Assembly (NCBI RefSeq): GCF_002934325.1
Contig: NZ_PTIV01000010.1
Location: 1 to 64,000 of the forward strand
Direction of reading: 5' to 3'
DNA length: 64,000 nt
Source of the DNA: Marinobacter persicus
GTDB lineage: Bacteria > Pseudomonadota > Gammaproteobacteria > Pseudomonadales > Oleiphilaceae
A program made the translations under genes and the position numbers. Of the stretch, positions 17,813-27,186 are shown piece after piece; positions within the stretch are counted from its first letter, which is position 1; each line of letters starts with the position of its first letter. Under the pieces are notes generated by a model, which worked only from the letters and a program-made list of their open reading frames with translations, searched no databases and was not told the origin of the DNA.

Positions 17813-18850
17813 TTAATCGTCTATAAACACCAGGCTTTCATCACCGGTGGCCTCTTCCAGACGACCCAGGGGCTGCAGCTCCAGCCCCTGCTCCCGGGCA
17901 CTGGCTTCAAATGCTTCACGACTGCTTTCAGCCACGCTCACCATCAAACCGCCACTGGTCTGTGGATCACAGAACACCAACTTGTCTTCTTCAGTCATGC
18001 CCGAAATCGCGTTACCAAAGGCATGAGCGTTGCGGTGGGTACCGCCAGGAATGCAGCCGGCTTCAATGTAGGGCTGAAGGTTGGCCAGCACCGGCACCGC
18101 CTGGCGACTGACCCGGGCACTCACGCCGCTGCCCCGACAGATCTCCAGCAGGTGGCCGGCCAGGCCAAAGCCGGTGACGTCGGTCATGGCATTCACGCCA
18201 TCAATTTCCGAGAACACTTCGCCCACTTTATTGAGGGTGGACATGCTCTTTACCGCTACTGCCAGGTCCTCCTCGGATACCTTGCCCTTCTTGGAGGCGC
18301 TGGTCAGGATACCCACGCCCAACGGTTTGGTGAGGTAAAGCAGATCCCCGGCCTTGGCGGTGTCGTTCTGCACAATACGGTCTACCGCCACCTGGCCGGT
18401 CACCGCCAACCCGAAAATCGGTTCCGGCGAATCAATGCTGTGGCCACCCGCCAGGGCGATGCCCGCTTCGGCACACACGGCGCGACCGCCATCGATCACC
18501 TTGCCGGCAATTTCCGGCTCCAGCTGATCCACCGGCCAGCCCAGGATGGCAATCGCCATGACCGGTTTGCCCCCCATGGCATAGACGTCACTGATGGCGT
18601 TCGCCGCTGCGATACGACCGAAATCGAACGGGTCATCCACCACCGGCATGAAGAAATCAGTGGTACTGATAATGCCCAACCCATTACCAACGTCCGCCAC
18701 TGCAGCATCATCACGGCTGGAATTTCCCACCAGCAACTTCGGGTCTTTGAACTCGGGGGCATCGGTATGAAGGATGCGGTCCAGAACGTCCGGAGCAATC
18801 TTGCAGCCACAGCCGGCGCCGTGACTGAATTGTGTCAGTTTGATGGACAA
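17813..18850 (-). CDS. selD: selenide, water dikinase (selenophosphate synthase)
   Basis: This 345-residue enzyme makes selenophosphate from selenide and ATP for tRNA selenouridine and/or selenocysteine. The N-terminal catalytic motif is G-A-G-C-G-C-K with Cys14 (not Sec) and Lys17, followed by the ATP-binding D-D-A-A-V and T-T-D-F-F segments. I use a TTG start at 18850 because AAGGA lies 8 nt upstream and the family begins just before the Cys motif; longer frames add 25 non-conserved residues. No selA, selB or selU is in the window. It is convergent with the kinase gene and divergent from the PLP lyase. Confidence 0.94.
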   Translation of the reverse strand: MSIKLTQFSHGAGCGCKIAPDVLDRILHTDAPEFKDPKLLVGNSSRDDAAVADVGNGLGIISTTDFFMPVVDDPFDFGRIAAANAISDVYAMGGKPVMAIAILGWPVDQLEPEIAGKVIDGGRAVCAEAGIALAGGHSIDSPEPIFGLAVTGQVAVDRIVQNDTAKAGDLLYLTKPLGVGILTSASKKGKVSEEDLAVAVKSMSTLNKVGEVFSEIDGVNAMTDVTGFGLAGHLLEICRGSGVSARVSRQAVPVLANLQPYIEAGCIPGGTHRNAHAFGNAISGMTEEDKLVFCDPQTSGGLMVSVAESSREAFEASAREQGLELQPLGRLEEATGDESLVFIDD

Positions 18851-18951
18851 GGTTTGTTCCTTCTGAGCGTTACGAAATTTGGTACTATTCCCCACACATA
18901 CGAGCCAGTTTACAGTCCGGTGCACCTTGTCGCCAACAAACAGGATTTTTG

Positions 18952-20115
18952 ATGAAGACCCCAGGCCCCGCCACCCGTATCATTCATAACCGCCGCCACC
19001 ACGACCAGCACGGCAGCCCCTATTCACCGGTGTACAACACCACCACTTACCGGTTTGAGAATACCCAGGCCCTGTTGGATGTGATTGGCAAGCGCACCGA
19101 AGGTAACCTCTACACCCGCTGGGGCACCAACCCGACCATCCAGGAACTGGAGCAGGGCCTGGCGGCACTGGAAAATGCCGAGGAAGGCCTGGCCTTTGCC
19201 TCGGGCATGGCGGCCATTTCCGCCACCTTGCTGGCCCATGGCCGCAAGGGCATTGTCTGTGTGGGCGATCTGTACGGCGGCACCCAGGAATTTTTAATCA
19301 ACCACTGCCAGGCGCTGGGCATCCCGGTCACCTTCCTGTTCCGGGAACAACAGGACGAACTCGCCAGCCACCTGAGCGAGCCCGGCAAGCTGGTGTATTT
19401 CGAAACCCCGGCCAACCCCAACATGCGCCTGCTGGATATCCGGAAACTGGCGGAAACCGCACACCAGCACCAAGCTCTGGTGGCGGTCGACAACACCTTC
19501 GCCAGCCCCATCAACCAGAAACCGCTGGACCTGGGCGCGGATCTGTCCCTGCACAGCGCCAGCAAATACCTGGGCGGGCACAGCGACATCACCGCCGGCG
19601 CACTGATGACCAGCCAAGCGCTCGCCGAACCGGTCGCCGCCTGGCGCAAGAATCTGGGTCAGCTGATTGCGCCGGAAACCGCCGCCCTGCTCTCCCGCAG
19701 CCTGCGCACCCTGCCGGTACGCATCCGCCAGCATAACGAAAATGCCCTGGCGGTCGCCCAGGCCATGGAGAAGCACCCGAAGGTGAGCAAGGTTCATTAC
19801 CCTGGCCTGCCCTCGTTTGACGATCACGAGCTGGCCAAGCAGCAGATGACTGGTTTCGGCGGCATGCTCAGCATCGAAGTGGCCGGTGGACGCGAAGCTG
19901 CGGCCAAGGTTGCCGACACTCTGAAGGTTTTCCTGCTGGCCACCAGCCTGGGCGGCGTGGAAAGCCTCGTCAGCCAGCCAAGCGCCACCAGCCATTACGG
20001 CCTGAGCCCGGAAGAGCGGGAAAAGCGAGGTATTGGCGAGGGAATGTTGCGGCTGTCAGTAGGACTGGAAGATGTTGAAGACCTGATCGAGGATCTTCAG
20101 CAAGCGCTGGCGTAG
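18952..20115 (+). CDS. trans-sulfuration (Cys/Met metabolism) PLP-dependent enzyme
   Basis: This 387-residue enzyme is of the cystathionine gamma-synthase/beta- and gamma-lyase/methionine gamma-lyase family. Conserved features are Y-T-R-W-G-T-N-P-T, the cofactor-contacting S-G-M-A-A-I, the V-D-N-T-F segment, and the PLP lysine K205 in S-A-S-K-Y-L-G-G-H. Sequence alone does not separate lyase from synthase activity; beta- or gamma-lyase acting on cystathionine, cysteine or methionine is likely. ATG at 18952 has AGGA 6 nt upstream and is preferred to the adjacent TTG at 18949. It is divergent from selD. Confidence 0.9.
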   Translation: MKTPGPATRIIHNRRHHDQHGSPYSPVYNTTTYRFENTQALLDVIGKRTEGNLYTRWGTNPTIQELEQGLAALENAEEGLAFASGMAAISATLLAHGRKGIVCVGDLYGGTQEFLINHCQALGIPVTFLFREQQDELASHLSEPGKLVYFETPANPNMRLLDIRKLAETAHQHQALVAVDNTFASPINQKPLDLGADLSLHSASKYLGGHSDITAGALMTSQALAEPVAAWRKNLGQLIAPETAALLSRSLRTLPVRIRQHNENALAVAQAMEKHPKVSKVHYPGLPSFDDHELAKQQMTGFGGMLSIEVAGGREAAAKVADTLKVFLLATSLGGVESLVSQPSATSHYGLSPEEREKRGIGEGMLRLSVGLEDVEDLIEDLQQALA

Positions 20116-20135
20116 CGCAAAAGCTGTAATCAGAC

Positions 20136-20155
20136 GGGCCGCCCTTAAGCGGCCC
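20136..20155 (+). terminator. hairpin between convergent PLP lyase and Lys-rich gene
   Basis: GGGCCGC and GCGGCCC arms with a 6-nt loop (CCTTAA) lie just past the lyase stop. There is no T tract, so termination efficiency is uncertain. The symmetric stem could serve both converging genes. Confidence 0.5.
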
Positions 20156-20161
20156 GATCCA

Positions 20162-20281
20162 TCACTTGGAAGCTTTCTTCAATTTCTTCTTCAGTGACTT
20201 GAGCTTGCCCTCGTGCTTGGCAATCTTGGCTTTGCGGGCATTGATCTTCTTTTTCAGATTCTTCTCGACTTTCTTGGACAT
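20162..20281 (-). CDS. 39-residue lysine-rich basic small protein
   Basis: This tiny gene encodes 39 residues starting M-S-K-K-V-E-K and ending K-K-A-S-K, with about 19 lysines and strong amphipathic or coiled-coil periodicity. The ATG at 20281 follows a good ribosome site (AGGAG, 7 nt). I do not know its function. Such composition suggests nucleic-acid binding or a ribosome-associated role. A longer in-frame version (63 codons from 20353) would place non-conserved residues in front and lacks a ribosome site. It ends in a hairpin shared with the convergent PLP lyase. Confidence 0.68.
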   Translation of the reverse strand: MSKKVEKNLKKKINARKAKIAKHEGKLKSLKKKLKKASK

Positions 20282-20486
20282 CACAAGTCTCCTGACGTTA
20301 AAGGTGCTGCCAACGGCGTTAGCAACGAACGATCTTCCTTGTCGAACCCCCACTCACGACGGATACAGAACGCCAGCACAGTGACCATTAAACCGGGAAG
20401 ATGTGATCATCATATACAGACGTCGGGTAAAGGCAACGGAATCATGGGAATATGCGAGCACAGAATCAGCGTCGGCGTGGGCTGGA

Positions 20487-21239
20487 TCAGGAATCAAGAA
20501 AAATGTGAGATGGATCAGCGATGGCCTTCAAGGCCGCCTCGTTCAAAATCTGAAGCTGGCGCCCCTGAATCCGTATCAACCCTCGGTTACGTAAGCGACC
20601 GAGAACACGGCTCAGGGTTTCCACCGCCAGGCCCAGGTAGTTGGCTGCGTCGGTTTTGGTCATCGCCAGGCGGAATTCGGTGCCGGAGAGCTTCCGCTGC
20701 CGGTAACGGTCAGACAACTCCAGAATAAAACGCACCACCCGCTCCTCGGCGGTGCTTTGGCTCAGGCTGCAGATCAGACCGTGGGCCGCATTCAGCTGGT
20801 CGCTCATTAATTGCAACAACAGGCGCTGGAGCTTGGGCATGCGCGCCATATGCTGCTCCAGATCGGCAAAATTGATTCGGCAGATCAGCGAGCGCTCAAG
20901 AGCCTGGGCGGAACAGGTATGGCTACCGTCTCCCACTCCATCCAGCCCAAACAGGTCACCTGGCAGATACAGCCCCAGTACTCTCTCCTGGCCCTGAGCA
21001 TTGATATAAACGGTTTTTACAGCGCCGCTTTTGACGATGTAGCAGGAATAAAAAGGCGCGTTCTGGCTGTAGATCCGCTGCCGTCGCACAAACACGGCAG
21101 GATGCCGGGCGAGAGCGTCCAGCTGCCGCCACTGCTGCCAGGGAAGCCCTTTGGGCAGGCACCCGGCAGCCAGGGAGCAGCTGGTACAATTTTCCGAGAC
21201 TGTATTAACACTGACTTGATACGTCTGCGCGCCATCCAT
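20487..21239 (-). CDS. anr: Fnr/Anr-type oxygen-sensing transcriptional regulator
   Basis: This 250-residue Crp-Fnr protein carries the oxygen-labile [4Fe-4S] ligands: C18, C21 and C27 in N-C-T-S-C-S-L-A-A-G-C, and C120 (S-L-I-C), matching E. coli FNR C20/C23/C29/C122. A cAMP-like beta-barrel, dimer helix and HTH follow. The recognition helix V-E-T-L-S-R (E207, S210, R211) predicts binding to TTGAT-N4-ATCAA. The ATG at 21239 has GGAG 7 nt upstream and is preferred over GTG 21251. It should switch gene expression between aerobic and anaerobic or denitrifying growth. A likely target box lies upstream of the next gene. Confidence 0.92.
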   Translation of the reverse strand: MDGAQTYQVSVNTVSENCTSCSLAAGCLPKGLPWQQWRQLDALARHPAVFVRRQRIYSQNAPFYSCYIVKSGAVKTVYINAQGQERVLGLYLPGDLFGLDGVGDGSHTCSAQALERSLICRINFADLEQHMARMPKLQRLLLQLMSDQLNAAHGLICSLSQSTAEERVVRFILELSDRYRQRKLSGTEFRLAMTKTDAANYLGLAVETLSRVLGRLRNRGLIRIQGRQLQILNEAALKAIADPSHIFLDS

Positions 21240-21370
21240 GCTTTTCTCCACCGCTTTCCGTTACACGATGTAACACACCGATGGAAAAATCCAATATCAA
21301 CTCACCATTAAACAGGTACTCGTTATGCCCATTCATTCTTGCCTGAATCAACGAGCCAAGGATTAACGAC

Positions 21371-21847
21371 TCACATAGACGCACTCGGCAGGTTAGGCCG
21401 CGAAACCTGTCGAAGGGCCTCAATTAACTCGCTGGCCGCGTACTGATTCTCCGATCTCGCTTTGCCGGAATTGGTGGTGTGCTCCACGATATCGTGCATC
21501 CCGATCATTCCCATGACCTCGCCCTGGCCATTCAGAACTGGCACCCGGCGCACCTGCGACTGGCTCATCATCTTCAGAACATCGTGAATGTCGTCTTCCG
21601 GATGGCATACATGACACTGCTTATTGGCAATCAGGTCAGACGCTTTCATTTCCCACAGTGGTTTATGTTGCAACGTGGCCGCCATGGCAATGTCCCGGTC
21701 GGTAACGACGCCCTTCAACTGTTTGCGCTCGTCAATGATCGGTACGATGCCAAGGTCGTTTTCCCACATGGTCCTGGCCAGATCATCCAGGGTGCTGTCC
21801 TGGTCACAACAGGTGGCATTCTTATGCATAATCTCTGCTACGGACAT
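21371..21847 (-). CDS. tandem CBS-domain protein
   Basis: This 158-residue protein is two CBS domains (about 1-60 and 72-130) with little else. They are recognisable by V-T-D-R-D-I-A at about 50 and G-M-I-G-M-H-D-I-V at about 112. Such proteins bind adenine nucleotides and act as energy or ligand sensors for partners. The ATG at 21847 is preceded by GGGAGGG. It lies just upstream of the Fnr-type gene on the same strand (131 nt gap) and has a candidate Anr box in its own promoter, suggesting oxygen-dependent expression. The partner is unknown. Confidence 0.88.
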   Translation of the reverse strand: MSVAEIMHKNATCCDQDSTLDDLARTMWENDLGIVPIIDERKQLKGVVTDRDIAMAATLQHKPLWEMKASDLIANKQCHVCHPEDDIHDVLKMMSQSQVRRVPVLNGQGEVMGMIGMHDIVEHTTNSGKARSENQYAASELIEALRQVSRPNLPSASM

Positions 21848-21908
21848 CTCACATCCCTCCCCTTTTAGTTGCCGGACTTTCAGGCTAGCCCAACCCGCCG
21901 ATCAAACT

Positions 21909-21922
21909 TTGACCAAAATCAT
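21909..21922 (-). promoter_or_regulatory. candidate Anr/FNR box upstream of CBS gene
   Basis: TTGAC-CAAA-ATCAT matches the TTGAT-N4-ATCAA consensus at four of five bases in each half. Its centre is about 69 nt upstream of the CBS start codon. If it acts at -41.5, the leader would be about 27 nt, a plausible class II geometry. The Fnr-type regulator is encoded right next door. Confidence 0.45.
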
Positions 21923-22047
21923 GATTACACCCTCATGCAACTTCGTGACAGGTTGACTGGCATCAAGCATGGCCGAATAGACGACAGATTGATCTTTACG
22001 AAGTGCGTATAATTTGCTCCAAACATTGAATGAGTTTTTGAACGAAC

Positions 22048-24621
22048 ATGTCTCGAACCGCGCCTTCGATCCAACGCTACCTGCTAACCCGAACATTTTT
22101 GTTTTCGGCCATTGGTTTCATGATCCTGCTGTTCGTATGCCGCCTGGCTTACGAAGCCAGCATCCGGGACAGCGCCGACCAAATTGCCGAATCGGTAGCG
22201 GAAAGTACGTTCAATTCCATGTATCTGGTCATGAGCCAGGGCTGGACGCGTGCCCAGCTCGAGCAGTTCATGGCCCAGCTTTCGTCCTCCAAGGACTCGG
22301 ACGCCGCCATCGATGTCATGGTCTATCGCGGCGAGAAAGTGGTCGACCTCTATGGTGAGATTGACCAGCCCAATATGGACAAACAGATTCGCGACGCCAT
22401 GCGCACCGGCGAAGTTATCCAGCGCAGCTTTGGCAACCAGCAGCGTTACCTCCACCCTCTCAAAGCCGAACAAATCTGCCTCCAGTGCCACACCAACGCC
22501 TCCGTGGGCGATACGCTGGGCGTTATTGAGGTAGAGCAGGATCTCAGCAAGCAGATGGACATTGCCAGCCGAAACCTGCTCTATTATCTGTTGGTGCTCT
22601 CCCCCCTCCCGATTCTGTTTGGTTTCTGGGCCGTCCGTTCGGTGGCGTTCCGGGTCAATCATTCAGTTGATGAATTGAGCAAACGCATCAGGAAAGTCGA
22701 AACCCTGGAAGACCTGAGCCAGCTGTCCCGCGACAACGAAGATCTGGGTTTCCGGGAGTTGAACCAGATTTTCGGACAGGTGGAAACCCTGGCCGACCGG
22801 CTTCAGGGCATCGCGGTGGACAAGGACCTGCTGGAGTTCGAGATCCGCCTGCTTGAGAAGTTCGTGATCACGTCGGAGGTGGTGCGCGACTGGCGGGAAT
22901 ACATCAACATGTTGATGCTGGATATCAACCAGGTGATCCAGATCTACACCATGTTCTCTATTTTCAAGGTGGATGACGAGGTCTTCGACCTGGAGATTTT
23001 CTGGCTGACAACGCCCTCCGACAACACCCGAAAAATGATGGAAAAAGCCATCCGGAAACGCCTGGCGGGCAATGAGCATTTTGGCCTTCCCGGTGAGGTT
23101 ATCATTCATCATAACAGCGTCAGTACCGACAGCACCCCGCTGGAGCTTGAGCCGGCAGAAATCGAATTGCAGACCAAATCCCTACTGGTGGAGACGCCCA
23201 AAATTGGCGGCATTGTCGGTATTGGTGTGCATGCCAGCATCGTCAAAGACAACACCAAGGTATTGGTGCTTGAGAGCATCCTGTCCACCCTGTTGAACGT
23301 GGTGGGCTCGGTGAAAGCCATCTACAAATACACGCGGGACCTGGAGTACTACGCCACCCGTGATCCGCTGACCAACCTCTACAACCAGCGCATGTTCTGG
23401 GAGTTGCTGGACTACGAGCTGGACCGCTGCCAGCGCCACGATTATCAGGTGGCCCTGCTGATGCTGGACCTGGACAACTTCAAGGCTATCAACGACGGCT
23501 ACGGCCATGCCACCGGCGACAAACTCCTACGCCAACTGTCCATGGAGCTGCAGAGCGTACTGCGCACCGGCGACATACTGGCCCGTTACGGCGGTGATGA
23601 GTTTGTGGTGGTACTGCCGGAAACCAGCCTGGAACACGCGGAACAGGTCAGTGAGCGACTCCTTCAGTGCATGCAGGATTTTTCACTGGAAACACGCAAT
23701 GACGGCGTTGTTCGTGTCACCGGTTCCATTGGTGTTGGGCTGTTCCCGGACCATGCAGATAACCGGAAGGATCTGTTCATGTTCGTGGACAACCTGATGT
23801 ATCGCTCCAAGAGCCAGGGCAAGAACCGCATCAGCCTGCCGCATAAGGACGACGTGGCGGAAATCTTCAACGACCTGAACCAGAAGATGGTGCTGGTGAA
23901 CGACGCCATCGAGAATCACAGCGTGGTACCGGTGTTCCAGCCCATTCAGCCCAACGGAGACGACCTGCCTGCCGTTGAGGTGCTCAGTCGGATCCAACTG
24001 CCTGACGACACCCTGATGACCGCCGGAGAATTCATCGAGATCGCCGAATCCATGGGCAAAGTACACCTGATGGATTACATCGTGATGGAGAAGGCCTTCG
24101 AACGGGTGCGCGATACCGGCTACCAGGGACTGCTGTTCATCAATCTGTCACCTCGATCAATACTGGTGCGCGACTTCCTGCAAACCCTGCACGAACTTAC
24201 CGACCGCTACCAGTTGGACCGCAGCCGGATTGTGTTCGAGATTACCGAAAGGGATACCGTGAAAAACATGGGCCTGCTGGAAAACTTCGTGCGCAACCTG
24301 AAAGACGCCGGCTACCTGCTTGCCATTGACGACTTCGGCTCCGGCTTCTCGTCTTTCCACTACCTCAAGTACCTGCCGATTGATTTCGTGAAAATCGAAG
24401 GCGACTTCATCGCCAACATGGCTAACGATCCGCGGGATCTCGCCTTTGTGGTCAGCATCACGGACCTGGCCAAGAAACTGAAGCTGAAAACCGTGGCGGA
24501 GTTTGTGGAAAATGAGGATGTGCTGAACATGGTTCGGGAAGTGGGCATCGACTACGCCCAGGGCTTCCATGTGGGTCGCCCCAACCGGGAAATGCCAAAC
24601 TTTGAGGTAAGTACGGCCTGA
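22048..24621 (+). CDS. membrane GGDEF-EAL protein with periplasmic heme-type CXXCH motif
   Basis: This 857-residue protein should make and/or break cyclic di-GMP. A first membrane helix (about 15-33) and a second (about 176-197) bound a periplasmic domain containing C144-L-Q-C147-H148, a c-type heme attachment motif. A cytoplasmic linker region leads to a GGDEF domain with intact G-G-D-E-F at 515-519 and an I-site R506-T-G-D509. The EAL domain begins near 620: F-Q-P-I (630), E644-V-L in place of E-A-L, then F-E-I-T-E, D761-D762-F-G and a late V-A-E-F-V-E. All key acidic residues remain, so both activities are possible. It is divergent from the CBS gene. Confidence 0.93.
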   Translation: MSRTAPSIQRYLLTRTFLFSAIGFMILLFVCRLAYEASIRDSADQIAESVAESTFNSMYLVMSQGWTRAQLEQFMAQLSSSKDSDAAIDVMVYRGEKVVDLYGEIDQPNMDKQIRDAMRTGEVIQRSFGNQQRYLHPLKAEQICLQCHTNASVGDTLGVIEVEQDLSKQMDIASRNLLYYLLVLSPLPILFGFWAVRSVAFRVNHSVDELSKRIRKVETLEDLSQLSRDNEDLGFRELNQIFGQVETLADRLQGIAVDKDLLEFEIRLLEKFVITSEVVRDWREYINMLMLDINQVIQIYTMFSIFKVDDEVFDLEIFWLTTPSDNTRKMMEKAIRKRLAGNEHFGLPGEVIIHHNSVSTDSTPLELEPAEIELQTKSLLVETPKIGGIVGIGVHASIVKDNTKVLVLESILSTLLNVVGSVKAIYKYTRDLEYYATRDPLTNLYNQRMFWELLDYELDRCQRHDYQVALLMLDLDNFKAINDGYGHATGDKLLRQLSMELQSVLRTGDILARYGGDEFVVVLPETSLEHAEQVSERLLQCMQDFSLETRNDGVVRVTGSIGVGLFPDHADNRKDLFMFVDNLMYRSKSQGKNRISLPHKDDVAEIFNDLNQKMVLVNDAIENHSVVPVFQPIQPNGDDLPAVEVLSRIQLPDDTLMTAGEFIEIAESMGKVHLMDYIVMEKAFERVRDTGYQGLLFINLSPRSILVRDFLQTLHELTDRYQLDRSRIVFEITERDTVKNMGLLENFVRNLKDAGYLLAIDDFGSGFSSFHYLKYLPIDFVKIEGDFIANMANDPRDLAFVVSITDLAKKLKLKTVAEFVENEDVLNMVREVGIDYAQGFHVGRPNREMPNFEVSTA

Positions 24622-24642
24622 CGTAAGGGCAAGCACGTCAGG
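24617..24642 (+). terminator. hairpin overlapping the GGDEF-EAL stop codon
   Basis: CCTGACGT/ACGTCAGG arms (8 bp) with a 10-nt loop begin inside the final codons. No T tract follows. It may be a weak terminator or an mRNA 3'-end stem. Confidence 0.4.
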
Positions 24643-24698
24643 TCACCAAACCTGCATTCCTGTTACACTGGGTCACCATCAATACCGGTTATACACGA

Positions 24699-25718
24699 GT
24701 GACCCAGAAGCAGCCCATGCAAGAGAACAGCCCTACTCCCGTCGCACTGTCCCGCAAGTTCAGCATTGCCCCGATGATGGACTGGACAACGCCCCACTTC
24801 CGTTACTTTGCGCGGCTGTTGAGCCGCCATACCCTGCTGTATACGGAAATGGTCACCACCGGCGCACTGATCCACGGCGATACCGAACGCTTCCTGCGTT
24901 ACCACGAGGCCGAACATCCCCTGGCACTGCAGCTGGGCGGCAGTGATCCGGCGGAACTGGCTCACTGCGCACGATTGGCCGAACAGTTCGGATTCGATGA
25001 GGTAAACCTGAACGTGGGCTGCCCCAGCGACCGGGTGCAGAACAACATGATCGGTGCCTGTCTGATGGCCTACCCGGACAAAGTGGCCGAAGGGGTGGCG
25101 GCCATGAAGGCGGCCACCGATTTGCCGGTAACGGTCAAACATCGCATTGGCATCGATGGCCGGGAGTCCTGGGACGAGCTGTGTGAGTTCATCGAGAAGG
25201 TGGCCGCCGCCGGCTGCCAGACATTCATCGTGCACGCCCGCATTGCTGTGCTCGAGGGCCTGAGCCCGAAAGAGAACCGGGACATTCCACCGCTCAAGTA
25301 CGACTGGGTCTACCGCCTGAAGGAAAAATACCCCCAGTTGGAAATCATCATCAACGGCGGCATCAAGACCTTCGAGGAATGCCACCAGCACCTGCGCCAC
25401 ACCGATGGCGTGATGCTTGGCCGTGAGGCCTACCACAACCCCTGGCTGCTGGCCGGCGTGGACCCGGAATTCTTCGGTGAACCGGCCCCGGTCACCAGTC
25501 GTCAGGAGGCATTGCGGGCCATGTTCCCGTTCATTGAAAAGGAGTTGGAACGCGGGGTATTTCTTACCCACATTTCCCGGCATATCATGGGGTTGTTCCA
25601 TGGCATGCCCGGCGGGCGCCAGTTCCGCCGGCACATCAGCGAGAACGCCTATAAACCCGGCAGCGGTCTGGACGTTATCGAGACCGCGTTGAGCAAGGTA
25701 CGCGAACCACAAGGATAG
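24699..25718 (+). CDS. dusA: tRNA-dihydrouridine synthase A
   Basis: This 339-residue FMN enzyme reduces uridines 20/20a in the tRNA D-loop. The family core is evident: S-I-A-P-M-M-D-W near residue 25, [11 protein letters not shown] with the catalytic Cys in [14 protein letters not shown], and I-I-N-G-G-I. The DusA-specific region around the catalytic Cys and its length fit DusA rather than DusB or DusC. The frame opens with GTG at 24699; ATG at 24717 is an alternative, and neither has a strong ribosome site. A -10-like TTACACT lies about 35 nt upstream. tal follows after 8 nt. Confidence 0.93.
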   Translation: MTQKQPMQENSPTPVALSRKFSIAPMMDWTTPHFRYFARLLSRHTLLYTEMVTTGALIHGDTERFLRYHEAEHPLALQLGGSDPAELAHCARLAEQFGFDEVNLNVGCPSDRVQNNMIGACLMAYPDKVAEGVAAMKAATDLPVTVKHRIGIDGRESWDELCEFIEKVAAAGCQTFIVHARIAVLEGLSPKENRDIPPLKYDWVYRLKEKYPQLEIIINGGIKTFEECHQHLRHTDGVMLGREAYHNPWLLAGVDPEFFGEPAPVTSRQEALRAMFPFIEKELERGVFLTHISRHIMGLFHGMPGGRQFRRHISENAYKPGSGLDVIETALSKVREPQG

Positions 25719-25726
25719 AAGGCCGA

Positions 25727-26695
25727 ATGACCAACAAGCTCGAACAACTCAAGAACATGACCACCGTGGTGGCCGACACCGGCGACCTGGAGGCCATTGG
25801 CCACTGGCGCCCGCAGGATGCCACCACCACCCCCTCATTGCTGCTCAAAGCCGCCGCGTCGGAGGCCTATCGCCCGATGCTGGACAAGGCGGTTGCCCGG
25901 GCCGCCCGGCACAGCAGTTCAGACCGTGAACAGTTATCCATGGCCACCGACACCCTGGCGGTGCTGGCGGGCAAGGAAATTCTGGGGCTGATTCCGGGCA
26001 TGGTTTCCACGGAAGTGGATGCACGGCTGTCGTTCGACACGGCGGCCACTCTGGAGAGGGCCCGACGCCTGGTGGAACTTTATGATCATGAGGGCGTAGA
26101 CACCAGCCGGGTGCTGATCAAGATCGCCTCCACCTGGGAGGGCATTCGTGCCGCCGAGCAGCTGGAGAAAGAGGGCATACGCTGCAATCTCACCCTGCTG
26201 TTCTCCTTCGCCCAAGCCGTGGCCTGTGCCCAGGCCGGAGCCCACCTGGTCTCCCCTTTCGTGGGCCGCATCCTCGACTGGCACTTGGCCAACAGCGGCC
26301 GTGACCACTTCCCAGCAGCCGAAGACCCTGGTGTACAGTCGGTTAGCCGCATCTACAATTACTACAAGAGCAATGGCTTTGACACGGTAATCATGGGTGC
26401 CAGCTTCCGTAACACCGGCGAAATCGAAATGCTCGCCGGCTGTGACCGCCTGACCATCAGCCCCGCCTTGTTGCAGGAACTTAAGGACGATGAGGGCGAG
26501 TTGCCCCGCCGGTTGGCGCCGGACACCGCCAGCAGTGATGAGAAACTCGGACAATTGACTGAAAAAGCCTTCCGCTGGCAGCTTAATGAAGATGCCATGG
26601 CCACTGAAAAGCTCGCGGAAGGCATTCGTAAATTCGCGGCGGACCAGATTGAACTGGAAAACCAGGTGCGCCAGTTAACCAACAACGCCGCCTGA
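25727..26695 (+). CDS. tal: transaldolase
   Basis: This 322-residue pentose-phosphate enzyme transfers dihydroxyacetone units between sugar phosphates. The TalB signature is clear: an early V-V-A-D-T-G-D, the Schiff-base lysine in [19 protein letters not shown] and V-G-R-I-L-D-W. Length is standard for the TalA/TalB class. An AAGG ribosome site precedes the ATG, and the gene is 8 nt behind dusA, so the two are co-transcribed; the TerB-like gene follows after 27 nt. Confidence 0.96.
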   Translation: MTNKLEQLKNMTTVVADTGDLEAIGHWRPQDATTTPSLLLKAAASEAYRPMLDKAVARAARHSSSDREQLSMATDTLAVLAGKEILGLIPGMVSTEVDARLSFDTAATLERARRLVELYDHEGVDTSRVLIKIASTWEGIRAAEQLEKEGIRCNLTLLFSFAQAVACAQAGAHLVSPFVGRILDWHLANSGRDHFPAAEDPGVQSVSRIYNYYKSNGFDTVIMGASFRNTGEIEMLAGCDRLTISPALLQELKDDEGELPRRLAPDTASSDEKLGQLTEKAFRWQLNEDAMATEKLAEGIRKFAADQIELENQVRQLTNNAA

Positions 26696-26722
26696 CCCAC
26701 CCGTCAAACAGAGGCCTTTGTC

Positions 26723-27172
26723 ATGATCGAACGCCTGAAACAGCTGTTTGCAGCACCGGAGGAAGAGCCGGTAGAACCCGACGCCCATCAACTGGCCGTG
26801 GCCGCCACAGCACTCATGGTGCAGCTTTCCCGGGTCGATAACAATGAGGACGAGCGTGAACTGGAGGTCATCGTCGATTGTGCCGTCAAGGCACACCAGA
26901 TCACCCGGGAGGAAGCCCGGGATATCCTCGACGACGCCCTGAACCACGCCGAGGACGCCACCTCCCTGTACGAGTTCACCGGACGCATTAACGAATACCT
27001 GGATCAGGTACAAAAGCAGGCCCTGCTGACCAGCATCTGGCGGGTGGCACTGGCCGACGGCCGCATCGACAAGTACGAAGAACACCTTATTCGTCGGATG
27101 GCGGACCTGTTGCATCTTAATCATCGTGAGTACATGCAGGCCCGGCACCAGGCGGAAGACGCCGCCGACTAA
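26723..27172 (+). CDS. TerB-like (tellurite-resistance/DjlA N-domain type) protein
   Basis: This 149-residue all-alpha acidic protein has the TerB-like pattern of two helical repeats, each with an acidic D-x-x-x-D/E-E loop (V-D-N-N-E-D-E-R near 35; A-D-G-R-I-D-K-Y-E-E near 110). Family members probably bind metal ions and act in envelope stress or tellurite response, but most stand-alone members are uncharacterised. It lies in a tight plus-strand row (tal, this gene, DAHP synthase, glycerophosphodiesterase), which gives no specific clue to its task. Confidence 0.8.
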   Translation: MIERLKQLFAAPEEEPVEPDAHQLAVAATALMVQLSRVDNNEDERELEVIVDCAVKAHQITREEARDILDDALNHAEDATSLYEFTGRINEYLDQVQKQALLTSIWRVALADGRIDKYEEHLIRRMADLLHLNHREYMQARHQAEDAAD

Positions 27173-27186
27173 CCGGAGGAGAGTCC

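Noticed and set aside
21240..21370. Possible Anr self-regulation box before the Fnr-type gene
   Set aside because: Only a single half-site, TTGAT, is present near 21290-21300 on the minus strand. The second half does not match ATCAA.
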